From: Ariolimax columbianus
Lineage: Eukaryota; Mollusca; Gastropoda; Stylommatophora; Arionidae
Assembly: GCA_036924085.1 (NCBI GenBank)
Contig: JAVGWX010000007.1
Span: forward strand, 31,163,953-31,227,952
Direction: 5' to 3'
DNA length: 64,000 bases
Part shown: positions 45,312 to 57,089 of the stretch, one piece after another
How positions within the stretch are numbered: position 1 is the first letter of the stretch
Layout: every line of letters begins with the position of its first letter
Notes under the pieces: generated by a model
Databases searched by the model: none
The model's input: the letters and a program-made list of their open reading frames with translations, nothing else
What the model was told of the DNA's origin: nothing
Program-made: the position numbers and the translations under genes

Positions 45312-45862
45312 CAGTAGCAGGCACAACGGTCAGTCTGGTGACGTCTTCAATAGCAAGCACAACGGTCAGTCTGGTGACGTCTTCAATAGCGGGCACAACG
45401 GTCAGTCTGGTGATTTCTTCAGTACCAGGCACAACGGTCAGTCTGGTGACGTCTTCAATAGCGGTCACAACGGTCAGTCTGGTGACGTCTTCAATTGCAG
45501 GCACAACGGTCAGTCTGGTGACGTTTTCAATAGCAGGCACAACGGTCAGTCTGGTGACGTCTTCAATATCGGGCACAACGGTCAGTCTGGTGAAGTCTTC
45601 AATAGCGGGCACAACGGTCAGACTGGTGACGTTTTCAATAGCAGGCACAACGGTCAGTCTGGTGACGTTTTCAATAGCAGGCACAACGGTCAGTCTGGTG
45701 ACGTCTTCAATAGCGGGCACAACGGTCAGTCTGGTGACGTCTTCAATAGCAGGCACAACGGTCAGTCTTGTGACGTCTTCAATAGCAGGCACAACGGTCA
45801 GTCTGGTGATGTCTTCAATAGCAGGCACAACGGTTAGTCTGGTGACGTCTTCAATGGCAGCG
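45312..45862. repeat. 36-bp minisatellite, about 15 units, downstream of gene B
   Basis: Units contain GGCACAACGGTCAGTCTGG and TGACGTCTTCAATAGC, period 36. Both strands are open because the period is a multiple of three; the 12-residue repeats are artefacts. The single-copy counterpart in the flank of gene A is GCAGCCAAAACGGTCAGTGA near 33945. Confidence 0.95.
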
Positions 45863-47870
45863 ATAACTTCCCATATTTCACTCTGTCCTGTGATATATGT
45901 TGTGCTTTGTCCCGGCTCTGGTTTACACTTGAACTGATTCACTCAACACAGCAGCATATCGGCTTGCAAACCACCTTCCAATGCTACAGAACAGATATAC
46001 TGGCAATGCCTATCTACACATAAACTTTCCAAAAGCAGAAATGCTTCCTAACTGAAGTTTTACATTTCATTTTAGTTCAAAATACTCTAGAATGAATGAG
46101 TTAAATGTTGAGTTATATGGTCTTTCGTTCCCAAGTTGGCTAAGATCTGAGATCTGTCCCTCGCTCGCATTCTCTACGGGTTGTAAAGCGCGGAGGTTGT
46201 GGTTATTGTCACAGGTTCGGTTTTTTGTTTTTTCATATAGTATGTGAAATCCAATTCCAGCATCGGCCAGATATGGCAGTGTGTATAATTTCTTGGAAGC
46301 TCCAAGCAAACATCTCGATTTTGCCTGCGTTCTGTAATATTAGATAACAACAAGGCTAGCGTGAGTCTCACCTGTACAACTTCAGAGCAGAACTAAAAGA
46401 CAAGGATGTCATTTTATGAATTGTTTACAAGTAACAACAACTAGACGAATTTGTCACAACCTCGCCCTATTAATAGCACCCACCATCTCCTTGTCTTACT
46501 GCAAGTGGCTCTACTTACATCAAAATATGTATTTCTTTATTTTCAGAAAACACGAATTATATTAGTGTTTTTATGCCTCTCCATCCTATTATAAACAATA
46601 TTCATGAGTTCCTCCCATGAAAATCCAGCTGCAGGAAACCAAATTACATTCTTTTTCGTCAAGTGAACTTTATATTCCATAGTCTGCTGGTTGTTTTTGT
46701 CTTCTCATCGGTAAATATATTTTAACTTACTTTAAATAACAGTCCTAATCACTGGCTATTGTTATTGCAAAATTATTAATTTATTATACATTTTGATGTT
46801 GCAGAAGTATGATCAATGTTACTGTAATGTGTATGTGTTTTCTTTTCCGTGTACTTTCTTTTAGAAAATAAAAACCTAAGAAAACGCAAGTTTTTTTTTT
46901 TGGTGCTAGTTGAGTGTGATAGAATGTCTTTCTGAGAAGTGGCTGGGGTGAAAGAGTCTGTAAGCTGTTACATGTCAAATATTATGAAGAGACGGGTGGA
47001 GTGTAAAGGTTTCCTACGTGTGTCAACTGTTATGAAAACAATCACTCACAATTCACTCAACGTGAGCAAACAATTGTCACAGATAGACGTTTGTCAGCTT
47101 CACACGTAGGACGAAATCTATTGTTGCTTACAATGTATGGCACTATCAGCGCAAAGAAGCACACACTCAGACACAGAGTTGAATGAGTGTATCCATAATG
47201 CATTAACCAGTTTTATTTTGGGTCATTACAAAACACAACGTCACCACTACAGCTACAATTTGCTTGCAGAAACCTGCATCTGAGATATTGTGTTGCTAGT
47301 TTAAATAACAATGCTTTTACGTGATGATATTTGGTAGCACATGCAGTCATAGCCAGGGGTTGTTGTTGTGTAATTGGTGTTGTATAATGCTTATAATGAG
47401 TAAGTTTACTATTATGTGTGCCTTGAAATGGGCTTTAAGTATCGGGTGTTTGTAGGTTTCCTAACACACCGCTAATGAAGATGGACCGGGGTCGATTTAA
47501 AGATGAGCTGTTATTATGTTCGAACTCTCCGATTGCAGGAGTAACACATAGCATCTAACAGCAAAGGCACGATTCCGTTCCGTGCAGTGTGAAAACACTT
47601 GTTCGCAGAGATAAGCAAAATATTACAGTAGGTCGTTCTGACGCTGTGAAACTAGAATTTTATGTGTGGATAAAACCGTAAGCAATATTTGAAAATCCAT
47701 ATATTTGCACATCAACTCGTATTGCAAAACCACCTACTGCCTTGCTGGCAGGTTAACGACAGTCATGGATCAGTTACCATTGCGATTGCACTTGTGTATC
47801 ATATTAAGTACACAGCATTGCGTTTGGCTGGACTGGAGAAGCAACCTGCGATCTGAACTCAACTAAGACC
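45863..47870. other. Intergenic, nothing recognised
   Basis: Two kilobases with only short frames. I see no gene, RNA gene or known repeat on either strand. Confidence 0.55.
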
Positions 47871-47879
47871 TCTGCCTGA

Positions 47880-48960
47880 TAACAGATATACAAAGGCCAA
47901 GATGGCTCTTTATATTGTGTTGTGGGCCAGTCTCAGTGGCCCATATTGTGTTGTACAACTCAGTCTCTGTGTTAGGACACACCTACCTGCGTTATAGATC
48001 TCAGCAGGTATTAGGTCCGCACCTGAAGCCTTTCAATTTGATAGCTGGTTGATTGCAGCTCTGACCTCCTCTATATTTGGCGGAACGTCCAGTTCATTGT
48101 TCAGGGATGTCTGAGGCAGGCGTTCTATTGCCTCGTCGCAGACGGAGGACGATTGGGTGCGGAAGTGTCTGACCATTGTTACAGTATTCTCGGTTTGTCT
48201 GTCAGAAGTTCTGAGCCATCTGCATTCAGAATCGGAGTTCCATACGACGGTCGAGGGCCATAAACAGTCTTTAAAGCATCATAGAATAGTTTTGGGTCTT
48301 TTCTGTCAGCACACAGTTGGATTTCATCTTCCTTGTTTCCGAACCACGTGCCCTTCATGTTCTTGAGCTTTCCTTGACCACTTTTCGTATTGTTGTGAAC
48401 GCCATTTTTTTTACCGTAGACGATGTGTCTTTTTGATGAGATCTAAAAAGCTCATTTTTTCCTTGATAAGGGACATGATTTCTGTGTCGTTCTCGTCAAA
48501 CCAGTTTACGTGTCGTGTATCCAATGTGTTCAGAGACGGATGAGTATACAGAGTCTCTAATAGCGACCCAGTCTTGATGTTTACGTGTCGTGTATCCAAT
48601 GTGTTCAGATGCGGCGGAGTATACAGAGTCTCTAATGGTGACCCAGTCTTGATGTTTACGTGTCGTGTATCCAATGTGTTCAGAGGCGGAGAAGTATACA
48701 GAGTCTCTAATGGCGACCCAGTCTTCATCTACATTGGTCTGACCGAGCTGCAGATTCTTGAGTTTTCCATCTCGGTCCTTCAGAAGTCCTTCAGCGATCG
48801 TCATGCTTTGCCTTCCATCCTGATGCTGGCTTCTGGGGTTGACGTAGAAAACACAGTACAATACATAGCACAATATAGATAGTACAGTAGATAGTACAAT
48901 ATAAAAGATACCGATAAAGTCGGTCCGACTGGAGACGAAATGAAGTGTTACAGATGTCAT
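47880..48960 (-). pseudogene. Endonuclease-RT LINE fragment, minus strand, with triplicated segment
   Basis: Same family as 34010-35950. The minus strand reads NPRSQHQDGRQSMTIAEGLL, KLKNLQLGQTNVDEDWVAIR, then three copies of a roughly 25-residue segment (DWVAIRDSVYSSVSEHIGYT and variants), WFDENDTEIMSL, then, with frame changes, IERLPQTSLNNELDVPPNIE, AAINQLSN, a stop, and KASGADLIPAEIY, the block preceding RT. Several stops and shifts are present; RT itself is missing past 47880. Confidence 0.8.
48503..48725. repeat. 75-bp triplication within the LINE fragment
   Basis: Three tandem copies of about 75 bases starting at GTTTACGTGTCGTGTATCC (48506, 48579, 48654). The length keeps the LINE frame open. 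In the related element at 34370-34480 the corresponding protein segment is present once. Confidence 0.88.
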
Positions 48961-49489
48961 CATACCAAGTGTGGAATTTGTGTCGTTTACAGTTGGATGA
49001 ACTAGAGCATAGCGTGATCAGAAGACTGACCTTGATAAACATGCGTTACAATCAATCCGCTTGTCAAACGGCATTTTCTTCTTTTACTTCTTCTTCTGTA
49101 TCTTACATCGTACTGGTCTTGTCATGGGGTATCGCAGAAAGGCAGGACGTGAAGATTACTTGTTATTGCCAGGCTAGAGGCCTGCGCTGTAATTGGGTAT
49201 AATTTCCCGCGTGGTCTGCCGAGGTCTTTGTGTATGACAAGGACAAGAATAGCACCACTGCCTTACAGAGAGCATGTCGTAAGAGGCGACTAACTATGAC
49301 AGGGCATAACACCAGGCATGGTTGGATGGTTTGTTTAGAACAGCATAGATATGGCCTAACAAGCTGCGGGTCTACTATGCTCTAGTGTTCGAGACTATTA
49401 TGATGGACCCACACATCAGTTAACCACCCTCCGTAAGTGCTTGTTCAACGCAGCGGAGTATTAAGCTGCTCGAGCCTAGCTCGCTGAAC
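48961..49489. other. Repeat-like, no gene
   Basis: Includes GCATGTCGTAAGAGGCGACTA at 49268, a motif I associate with dispersed invertebrate repeats. No coding sequence is identified. Confidence 0.4.
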
Positions 49490-49700
49490 AGGAAACGCTT
49501 TCCCCGGCTACATCCAAGGCATACCAGAGCTGAAACCTGCACAGAACTTCTGCCCCTGTAGAAGTAAAGGTCAACTTAGAACTAAGAAGTGTGTCCGAGA
49601 CACCCTCAAACCATCGGCGTCGAGGTGGGCCTTTTGCTCGTGGACCGGCGACCTCCATATGACATGCTCTTGCTGCAGGCTGGTCACAATGCATTCTGAC
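49490..49700 (-). mobile_element. LINE C-terminal fragment
   Basis: The minus-strand frame contains GPRAKGPPRRRWFEGVSDTL, resembling the conserved tail (GRPRKRWxDGV) after the RT of RTE-like and related LINEs. Isolated and short. Confidence 0.5.
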
Positions 49701-50154
49701 TAAATGACCATACTACTCTGGAGTGCGTTGTGGTTGGACTTGTTAAGTGGGATGTGTTAGGTTCTCACCTGGACAATTGTGCTCTGAATTGAGTTGATAG
49801 TAAAGAAATCTACCTTGTTTACTTTCAAATCTCTAGTTTCATTATTTTTATGTAATCGTACATCTATAAAAAAAATTGCAAACGTTGTTTCGTAGCAAAC
49901 ACTGCAGTCATGGATAAAGTGCTAAGAGATTTCATTATAGTAGGACTCTTTGTTTTTCTGAAGTTGTTGTTCTTATGGATCCAGCAGCATCATGACTCTT
50001 TCCCTTCAGCCCAATGCCATATAACGGTATTTGTTAGTTGTTGTTTAGTGCCATACAACGTTCTTTATCAGACCTTGAAGAAACAAGACTTTTCCTAACA
50101 CCGTTGAGCGCTGAACACTCAAAGAGATGATGATCTACGGTTTTGTATGGGTGT

Positions 50155-50935
50155 AAATGGTAAAAAAATAACACTGTCAGTGGCAACTGGAAAATTCTAA
50201 AGCAATTTCAGAGCGGAGGCAGAGGCACTGAAGGCTGCAGTAGAAGCAATGCTCACAGGCGAAAGCAAATGAAAGCCAGATAGTCCTGTTCACAGATGCC
50301 CTGGCCGTGGTTACAGCACTAAAAAGCCAGAAAAATATGGAACTATGCCAGCACTCTGCACCAAAAAGAGTAGTGGTACAGTAGGTTCCATCCCACTGTA
50401 ACATCCAAGGCAACGAGGAGGCAGACAGACTGGCAAAAGAAGGAGCAAGACTACCACAACCAGATTGTAGTCTGACCTACGAAGAGTCCAAAAGGCTTAT
50501 TAGGACCAGATACATGGCCAAATGGGAAACAGAACACACTGGCTACACAAAAAATGATGCCTACTACCAGCTGAACAGAAGAGAGCAGGTCGTGGTCTTC
50601 AGACTCCGCACAGGCCACAACAGACTGAGGTACCATCTATTCAATAAATTGAAGATAGGTGTCACTGACGAATGCTCGTGTGGCACAGGGAAAATGACCG
50701 CTGAACATCTGCTGTAAAATTATCCGACGTACGAGGACCAGAGAAAGCACATGTGGCCATCACCAGTGCCAACACTAGACAAGCTATATGGCAGTGTCGA
50801 CAGCCTCAGGATGACAGCTGCTTTCTTCGAACAAATTCAAGTTGACGTCTGACAGCGTACGAAGAAGAAGAAGAAGAAGAAGAAGAAGAAGAAGAACAAG
50901 AAGAAGAAGAAGAAGAAGAAGAAGAACAAGAAGAA
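50155..50935 (+). mobile_element. Nimb/I-like LINE copy N5 (3' RNase H part, decayed)
   Basis: A 781-bp insertion beginning in RNase H and ending in a long GAA-rich tail (50859-50935), flanked by GTATGGGTGT at 50145-50154 and 50936-50945. A Trp-to-stop change in the VVVQ-VPSHCNIQG block (about 50382), deletions and a stop at 50715 disable it. It groups by eye with N2 rather than with the young copies (for example TGGCAACTGGAAAA near the start and ATACAAGTTGACGTCTGAC / ATTCAAGTTGACGTCTGAC at the end). Confidence 0.88.
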
Positions 50936-51021
50936 GTATGGGTGTGCACACAATGGTGCTCTGATCCTTCTTTGTCAATTGATTGGTGTTATCATTTGGA
51001 ATGAGGCGTCATATGTCTTTA

Positions 51022-53245
51022 ACGCAGTACTTGTACCAGTACCAAAGAATGGAAAGCACAAAACAGATCCGAATGGATACATGCCTATCAGCCTACTGAG
51101 CTGTGTTGGCAAACTGATGAAACGTATGATAAACACCAGACTGATGTGGCATCTGGAAGAAAAACGAATACTAATTCCACAGCAAGCCGGCTTTAGACAG
51201 CACAGATCAACTGAGGACCAGGTATCCTCATTGCCCAGGAAATAGAAGATGCCTACCAGGCACAGAAACACACAGTAGCTGTTTGGGTGGATCTGGAAAA
51301 GGCATTTGACAAAGTCTGGAAAGACGGACTTAGAGTCAAGCTAAGAAGAAGTGATGTTTGTGGGAAAATGTACAAGTGGATCAACCACTACCTCAAACAA
51401 AGAACGGCCAGAGTCCAAGTACAAGAGCAGATGAGCAAAAAGGTGACACTCGAGCAGTGAGTACCCCAAGGGGGAGTACTGTCACCCACACTCTTCCTGG
51501 TGTATATAAACGACATTACAGAGAATATACCAAGAAGAGTCCATAGCTCAATGTTTGCAGACGATCTGGCTATGTGGACCTCTGAAAAGAATCTCACCAT
51601 AGCAAGAGATCGGATGCAGCAGGCCCTAACATCGCTGGAAGAGTGGGCGAACTCATGGCTGGTCAAAATAAACGAAGAGAAAACCACATGCACAATATTC
51701 TCGCTTTCAATCAAACCACAAAACACCAAATTAAGCCTAAATGGCAAAATCCTGCAGCCAAACGACAACCCAAACTATATGGGAGTCACATTTGATCGGC
51801 GCATGACATGGAAAAGTCAGATCGAGAGAAACCGAATGAGAGCCAGAGAAAGAATGGCAATCATGAGGAAACTTGCTGGCACAAGCTGGGGAGCAGACGA
51901 AAGCATACTAAAGAAACTGTACACTGGAAGAGTGAGACCAGTTCTCGAGTATAGCATTGCGGCATGGACAACAGCAGCAAAGGCGAACTTCGATAAAGTT
52001 AGCAAACTTCAAAACCAAGCCATGAGAGTTATAGCAGGAGGCATGAAGTCAACGCCAATTGTAGAACTTGAAAAGATTACAAAACTGCAATCCATGACCG
52101 ATAGAAGAGACTGCAGAGCCCAGCTGCAGTCAGAGAAACTCCGAAGCCTGACCATCCAATGCACCAGAGACTAAACAATTTGGGAAATGGGAAACTAAAG
52201 CGGAGAAACTTTGCAGAAATAGCCAAAGCAAAGATCCCATAAACGCACTAACAACACCAAAGCCCATCACTACTGTACGAAAACCTACCTGGAGGCAGGA
52301 TATATTTCCAGAGGTGGTAGAAAATATACTAGGTATTAGAAACAAAAACTGCCAGACCGAAAAAGAAAAGAGAGATACTACCATAAGCTTTATATCGAAA
52401 AACTACCCAAGCATGGACTGGACCCATGCATACACCGACGGTTCTGTAACAAACAGTACACAGAACGGAGGGGCAGGAGCATTCCTGAACCTACCAAATG
52501 GCAGAAAAACAACACTGTCATTCGCTACTGGTAAGTACACAAGCAATTTCAGAGCAGAGGCACTGAGGGCGGCAGTGGAAGAAATGGTGACACACAGTGA
52601 AAATGAGAGCCATATAGTCCTGCTTTCAGATGCTCTCGCCGTAGTCACAGCGCTAAAAAGCCAGAAAAACACTGAGCTTAATGACTTAAGAACAGCACTC
52701 TGTCAACTATGCCAGCAGTCCGCACCAAAAAGGGTAGTGGTACAGTGGGTCCCATCACACTGCAACATACAAGGCAACGAGGAGGCAGACAGACTGGCAA
52801 AAGAAGGTGCAAGACTACCACAAACAGATACTAGTATGACGTACGAAGAGTCAAAACGGCTTATTAAAGCCAGATACATGACCAAATGGGAAACCGAACA
52901 TACTGGTTACACCAAAAACGATGCATATTACCAGTTGAACAGAAGAGAGCAGGTCGTTGTCTTCAGACTTCGCACTGGCCACAATAGACTGAGGTACCAC
53001 CTATTCAACAAATTGAAGATAGGTGGAACTGACGAATGCCCGTGTGGTACCGGGAAAATGACCGCTGAACATCTGCTGCAGAACTGCCCGACATACGAGG
53101 ATCAGAGAGAGCAGATGTGGCCATCACCAGTGGAACCACAAGAAAAGCTCTATGGCAGTGTCGACATCCTCAGGATGACCGCCGCTTTTTTCGAAAAAAT
53201 AATGGTTACTGTCTGACTGCGTACGAAGAAGAAGAAGAATAACAT
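51022..53245 (+). mobile_element. Nimb/I-like LINE copy N6 (5'-truncated)
   Basis: A 2224-bp insertion with ATATGTCTTTA at 51011-51021 and 53246-53256. It starts in the RT block VPVPKNGKHKTDPNGY, keeps QAGFRQHRSTEDQ, the first catalytic Asp block (GTGGATCTGGAAAAGGC) and FADDLAMW. It has a frame change near 51222, a stop before VPQGG (about 51457) and small deletions near 52150 and 52235. The RNase H frame 52314-53216 is intact. It lies 77 bases downstream of the right target duplication of N5. Confidence 0.92.
52314..53216 (+). CDS. RNase H frame of Nimb copy N6
   Basis: 300 open codons: linker, RNase H with AYTDGS, FRAEALRAAVEEM (two residues shorter than in N3, which reads FRAEAEAL), LLSDALAV (Ser replaces Thr) and GNEEADRLAKEG, then RLRTGHNRLRYHL and the terminal Cys motif. 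This is the 3' part of a polyprotein; its own start codon is not meaningful. Confidence 0.8.
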   Translation: MVENILGIRNKNCQTEKEKRDTTISFISKNYPSMDWTHAYTDGSVTNSTQNGGAGAFLNLPNGRKTTLSFATGKYTSNFRAEALRAAVEEMVTHSENESHIVLLSDALAVVTALKSQKNTELNDLRTALCQLCQQSAPKRVVVQWVPSHCNIQGNEEADRLAKEGARLPQTDTSMTYEESKRLIKARYMTKWETEHTGYTKNDAYYQLNRREQVVVFRLRTGHNRLRYHLFNKLKIGGTDECPCGTGKMTAEHLLQNCPTYEDQREQMWPSPVEPQEKLYGSVDILRMTAAFFEKIMVTV

Positions 53246-53256
53246 ATATGTCTTTA

Positions 53257-53889
53257 TATGTAAACCTCCCTTCCAGTTTCCCCCATCTGTTGACCCAAGT
53301 TTCTTTGTTTGCTGTTCTAATGAACGGTTTGTATGTAGAGTTGTATCTATGAGTGTGTGTGGTTAGTGTTGTCTTGATCCCTTTTCTGCTAGTCTGTCTG
53401 TCTTGTCATTGCCAGGTGTATTTAAGTGTCAAGGGGTCCACAGCATAACTATTTTGATGATAAGCAAGGTGATAATGTGGCCAACGTCTAGGGAAAAGAT
53501 CAATTCTGCAATGTTCAGCATCAGAGTCTGTAAAAAATAACAATGTTTTGGGCCTTTGAGAGAAAGGCATCCAAAACTATCCTCAGAATGCAGAAGCCGG
53601 CTTCAGTGTAGGGATTTCAGCTTCATAGCTGAAACATACCTCCACACAAGCACCAGACAGTTCATCAGAGAATCAGTCTTGGCATTCTTTTTAATCGCCC
53701 TAACCTGTTTTGATGATGGCCTTAAATGCAGTTCCATGAGTATCTGAGGTAGAATTTTCTTGCTGCCTTGCCTTCTTCAGTCGGGCATAAGAAAAGATAC
53801 AGATATTTGCTAACGGTCTCCTTAAAAAGTCTTGAAATTGATTTTGCTTCTTGGAAGTTTCTTGTATTGGACTGCTTATCTTGCTGGCC
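53257..53889. other. Intergenic, nothing recognised
   Basis: No gene or element that I can support. Confidence 0.5.
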
Positions 53890-54045
53890 TGAATGATTAG
53901 AACATCTCCAATGCAGTGAGGGAGAAGCGAGCCGTATGAAAGGTCACCATGAGGGACACCTTAGCTACCAATACCATCTACGTGTGCCCGTTATGTGGTA
54001 GAGTGTGCGGAGAAAGGATACTGCAATTCCAAAATTATTGTTACG
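53890..54045 (+). mobile_element. LINE C-terminal zinc-finger fragment
   Basis: The + strand reads RDTLATNTIYVCPLCGRVCG, then ERILQFQNYC: a C-x2-C motif like the C2H2 end of the endonuclease-RT LINE at 34010-35950. Only the C terminus remains. Confidence 0.55.
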
Positions 54046-54179
54046 ACAAAAGACTCAGAAAAATAAATTAGTATACAGTGTCTAGAAAATGGAAAAATTT
54101 GTGGTAATTTAATATAAGTTTATAAGATAATCGAGAGAAAAAATAAATAAGACTTTAACAATTTTTTTTCAAATTTCAG

Positions 54180-54425
54180 CTGGCTACAAGAACAAGAGAG
54201 CACAGCCACAATTAATTAAAGAAAGGTTCAGATTAGATATTAGGAAATATTTTGTTTAGTCAGAGAATAGTGAATGCTTGAAATGCATTGCCACAAGAAA
54301 TAGTGGGTGCAGGGTCAGTTAATGCATTCAAAAATATATTGTATGCACATAATTATTATTATATCAAGTTGAGTAGAAGAAACTTGAGTACAGACCCTGC
54401 AGAGTCTTTTAAACTAGCATAAAGA
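54180..54425 (+). mobile_element. CR1-like LINE, ORF2 C terminus
   Basis: The + strand reads ERFRLDIRKYF, then FSQRIVNA, a stop in place of Trp, NALPQEIVGAGSVNAFKNIL and TDPAESFKLA before TAA: the usual CR1/L2-type C terminus (FFSxRVVNxWNxLPxxVV). The following bases, AGTTAAGTTAAG, end the element. A minus-strand relative lies at 57090-58035. Confidence 0.75.
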
Positions 54426-55400
54426 AGTTAAGTTAAGAACATTAGCCACATGCAGAACCTTACCTGGCCACGTCTGTCCACACAAATGTAATGCTGTCGC
54501 CATCATCGTTCACAATAGGTAACTACTACTTCGAAATTAAAGTTAGGTATCTATTAACAGCTGGGTAGACTTCTGCATGTCAAGATCAGGATGGAATCCA
54601 GTTTGTTACCACGAGATACAAATACCAAGGTGCTTTTTCATGCATAGTATGACTAAATAACTCGGTTCAGTTAATCCCATGACCTTTGAGATCGCTGGAA
54701 CACACCTGCTGACACCTCCACAACCTTATGCCACCTTCTCTGCGGTTGTTTTTTGTGTCTCCCCAGGTTAGAGATTAGTCCATTCATAGATGTTTTCTTC
54801 TCATTGTTTTCTCAGACATCCCAACCCTCAATTACCCTGTAGTATTGTATTTGCAAAATCCTTGGGCCTATACCAAGTCAGCTTTTGTCTTTTGATCATT
54901 GTGAAGTGATCGTTGCAAAGTCCACTTGCATTCCCGATTCTTTGTCGTACTTTATTATTTGTGATATGGTCTTTGTTGATGACATTTAGGAGTCATCTAA
55001 AACATTTAATCTCCATGGTATGGATTCTTCTCTGGTTATCTGCTGTAATGGTCCATGTTCCGCAAGCATAGAGAAATATTGACTAAATAAGTAGTGAATT
55101 GTATATCTGTATTTACATGCGAATTCAATGAAAGTTAAAAAAAAATACACATAAAAGCAGAATATTATGTACAATATACACATTGCAGTTTATTATCACA
55201 AACAGGGATACAACTGTTCCATCAAGAAAACCTCGAATTTTAATTTGAAGTTACTTGAACTAAAAACATTTTACAACCACTAGTTTCGTTTTTGATTGGT
55301 TGCAAGTTTGACAAGTAAAGGATGGCCTACAGCATAAACTGTATTTGGAGATGAAGAGCTAGAAGTTTCATATTTAATACGGTGGGATGATAAGTTTCGT
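54426..55400. other. Intergenic, nothing recognised
   Basis: AT-rich sequence without a supported gene or element. Confidence 0.5.
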
Positions 55401-56160
55401 AATTGCTGCTTTGTCAACTCTAGTGAGACTTCATTTTACGAGGTCTCAGCTTTAGTAAGACAAGTTTCATTCCTCGCTACTTTGTCTTCCTTAACTATAG
55501 CATTCATTGCATGAGGTCTCAGATTTAGTAAGACAATGTGACAAGTTTCCTTTCTTGCTACTTTGTCTTTCTTAATTCAAATTAAACTTCATTGTATGAG
55601 GTCTCAGATTTAGTCTCAGTCCTTTAGTAAGGTGGGGGTAACCTATTTTATTTCTCTCTGCTTCATATTCCCTTACTCTAACATACTTAGAATGAGGTCT
55701 TATCGTTAGTGGGTGGAGTGTCCAGTTTCCTTCCCTACTTTTGTCTTCCCTTTCTCTAATATACTTAGAATGAGGTCTTATCGTTAGTGGGTGGAGTGTC
55801 CAGTTTCCTTCCCTACTTTTGTCTTCCCTTACTCTAACATACTTAGAATGAGGTCTTATCGTTAGTGGGTGGAGTGTCCAGTTCCCTTCCCTACTTTTGT
55901 CTTCCCTTACTCTAACATACTTAGAATGAGGTCTTATCGTTAGTGGGTGGAGTGTCCAGTTCCCTTCCCTACTTTTGTCTTCCCTTACTCTAACATACTT
56001 AGAATGAGGTCTTATCGTTAGTGGGTGGAGTGTCCAGTTTCCTTCCAAACTAATTGTCTTTACTTACTCTAACAGAGTGAAACTTCATTGTATGATATCC
56101 CAGCTTTAGTCGAGATGATCAGTTTCTTCCCTCTATGTCCAGCCTTCCCTAATTCTAACA
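55401..56160. repeat. 78-bp minisatellite (5-6 good units, degenerate flanks)
   Basis: Well-kept units at 55630-56050 contain GTGTCCAGTTTCCTTCCC, TACTTTTGTCTTCCC, AACATACTTAGAATGAGGTC and TTATCGTTAGTGGG. Divergent units extend to both sides (TTTCCTTTCTTGCTACTTTG at 55546). The period of 78 is a multiple of three, so the minus strand reads 26-residue repeats, an artefact. Part of the unit resembles the insert at 57362-57655. Confidence 0.9.
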
Positions 56161-56454
56161 AAGTTCCGTACCTATTACAACTGCTTAGATTTGAGTTTCA
56201 AGTGGCCAAGTGTATTTTTTCATAGGAGCCAAAGGTTCCAACTACTCTGCCACTTGGATTATCGCACATCTTAAAAAAACATCCCTGATGGCAATCCACA
56301 CTCATTGTTCACCTATGTGAATGACAAAGTGTTGCTGGGTCTTCTACCCTTTGCACACAGACATTATTGTGATTTTACTAAAGGTCAGTTATTAAAACAA
56401 GCACTAATTGTAGTGCTTGCTAAAATTCAAAATATATCCAAAATATTTCAAATC

Positions 56455-56680
56455 AAGCTTCCACATCACAACAAGAAATTAATCAATAAAATCAATATAT
56501 TTTATGCATAAACATCATTTCCCACATGTGGATCCAAAGACCTCGCTGGGGATGGTAGAAGAGGCCCACTATGCATGTAAAAAAATAACTACGATGGGTT
56601 GTGCATGAGGCTGGCAATCTCATCCTATTAAAAAGTGCTTGAAACTTAACCACTACAAAAGCACATAAATGCTTTGCTGC
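56455..56680 (-). mobile_element. Dispersed SINE-like repeat, copy 1
   Basis: Shares CACAACAAGAAAT, AATCAA and ATGCATAAA with 56870-57060. Orientation is taken from copy 2, which has a B-box-like GGGTTCCTGTCCC on the minus strand. Confidence 0.5.
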
Positions 56681-56869
56681 AGGCTTCCTTCAATGAAGTC
56701 AGCTGCAGAGATGGCTAAATGATGTTATTTGTGAGAAAAATTATGAAAGATTATAACATTCAATCAAAGCATAATGTTGCACATAGGCGATATCATTTCT
56801 CTGCAAGTCAAATATTAAAATATGTCCATGTTATACGCCTTGACAAGAAGCTTGGTAAAGTCAAAAATA

Positions 56870-57060
56870 TATCTTTTTAAATGTAAGATCACAACAAGAA
56901 ATGAATCAACAAAAGTTATGCATAAATATGCTATCCCCCAGTGTGGGACAGGAACCCGTATAGGGAAAGTTGGTTGGTTATGAATGAGATACTCGTTGAG
57001 TCTGTACCCTTGGGCTACAGATATAAAGTAGACAGCCAAGCCACCACGGTCAGATATCAG
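56870..57060 (-). mobile_element. Dispersed SINE-like repeat, copy 2 (tRNA-like head)
   Basis: The minus strand contains GGCTTGGCTGTCTAC and, about 90 bases later, GGGTTCCTGTCCCACAC, similar to a pol III B box, then the segment shared with copy 1. Ends are approximate. Confidence 0.5.
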
Positions 57061-57089
57061 TGAAGGTTTGTTTCTTTCCAGACCATGCT

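Noticed and set aside
45286..45942. Repeat proteins on both strands of the 36-bp array
   Set aside because: The period is a multiple of three, so stops are absent on both strands; there is no gene-like context.
55572..56048. 158-residue minus-strand repeat protein
   Set aside because: Frame created by the 78-bp array.
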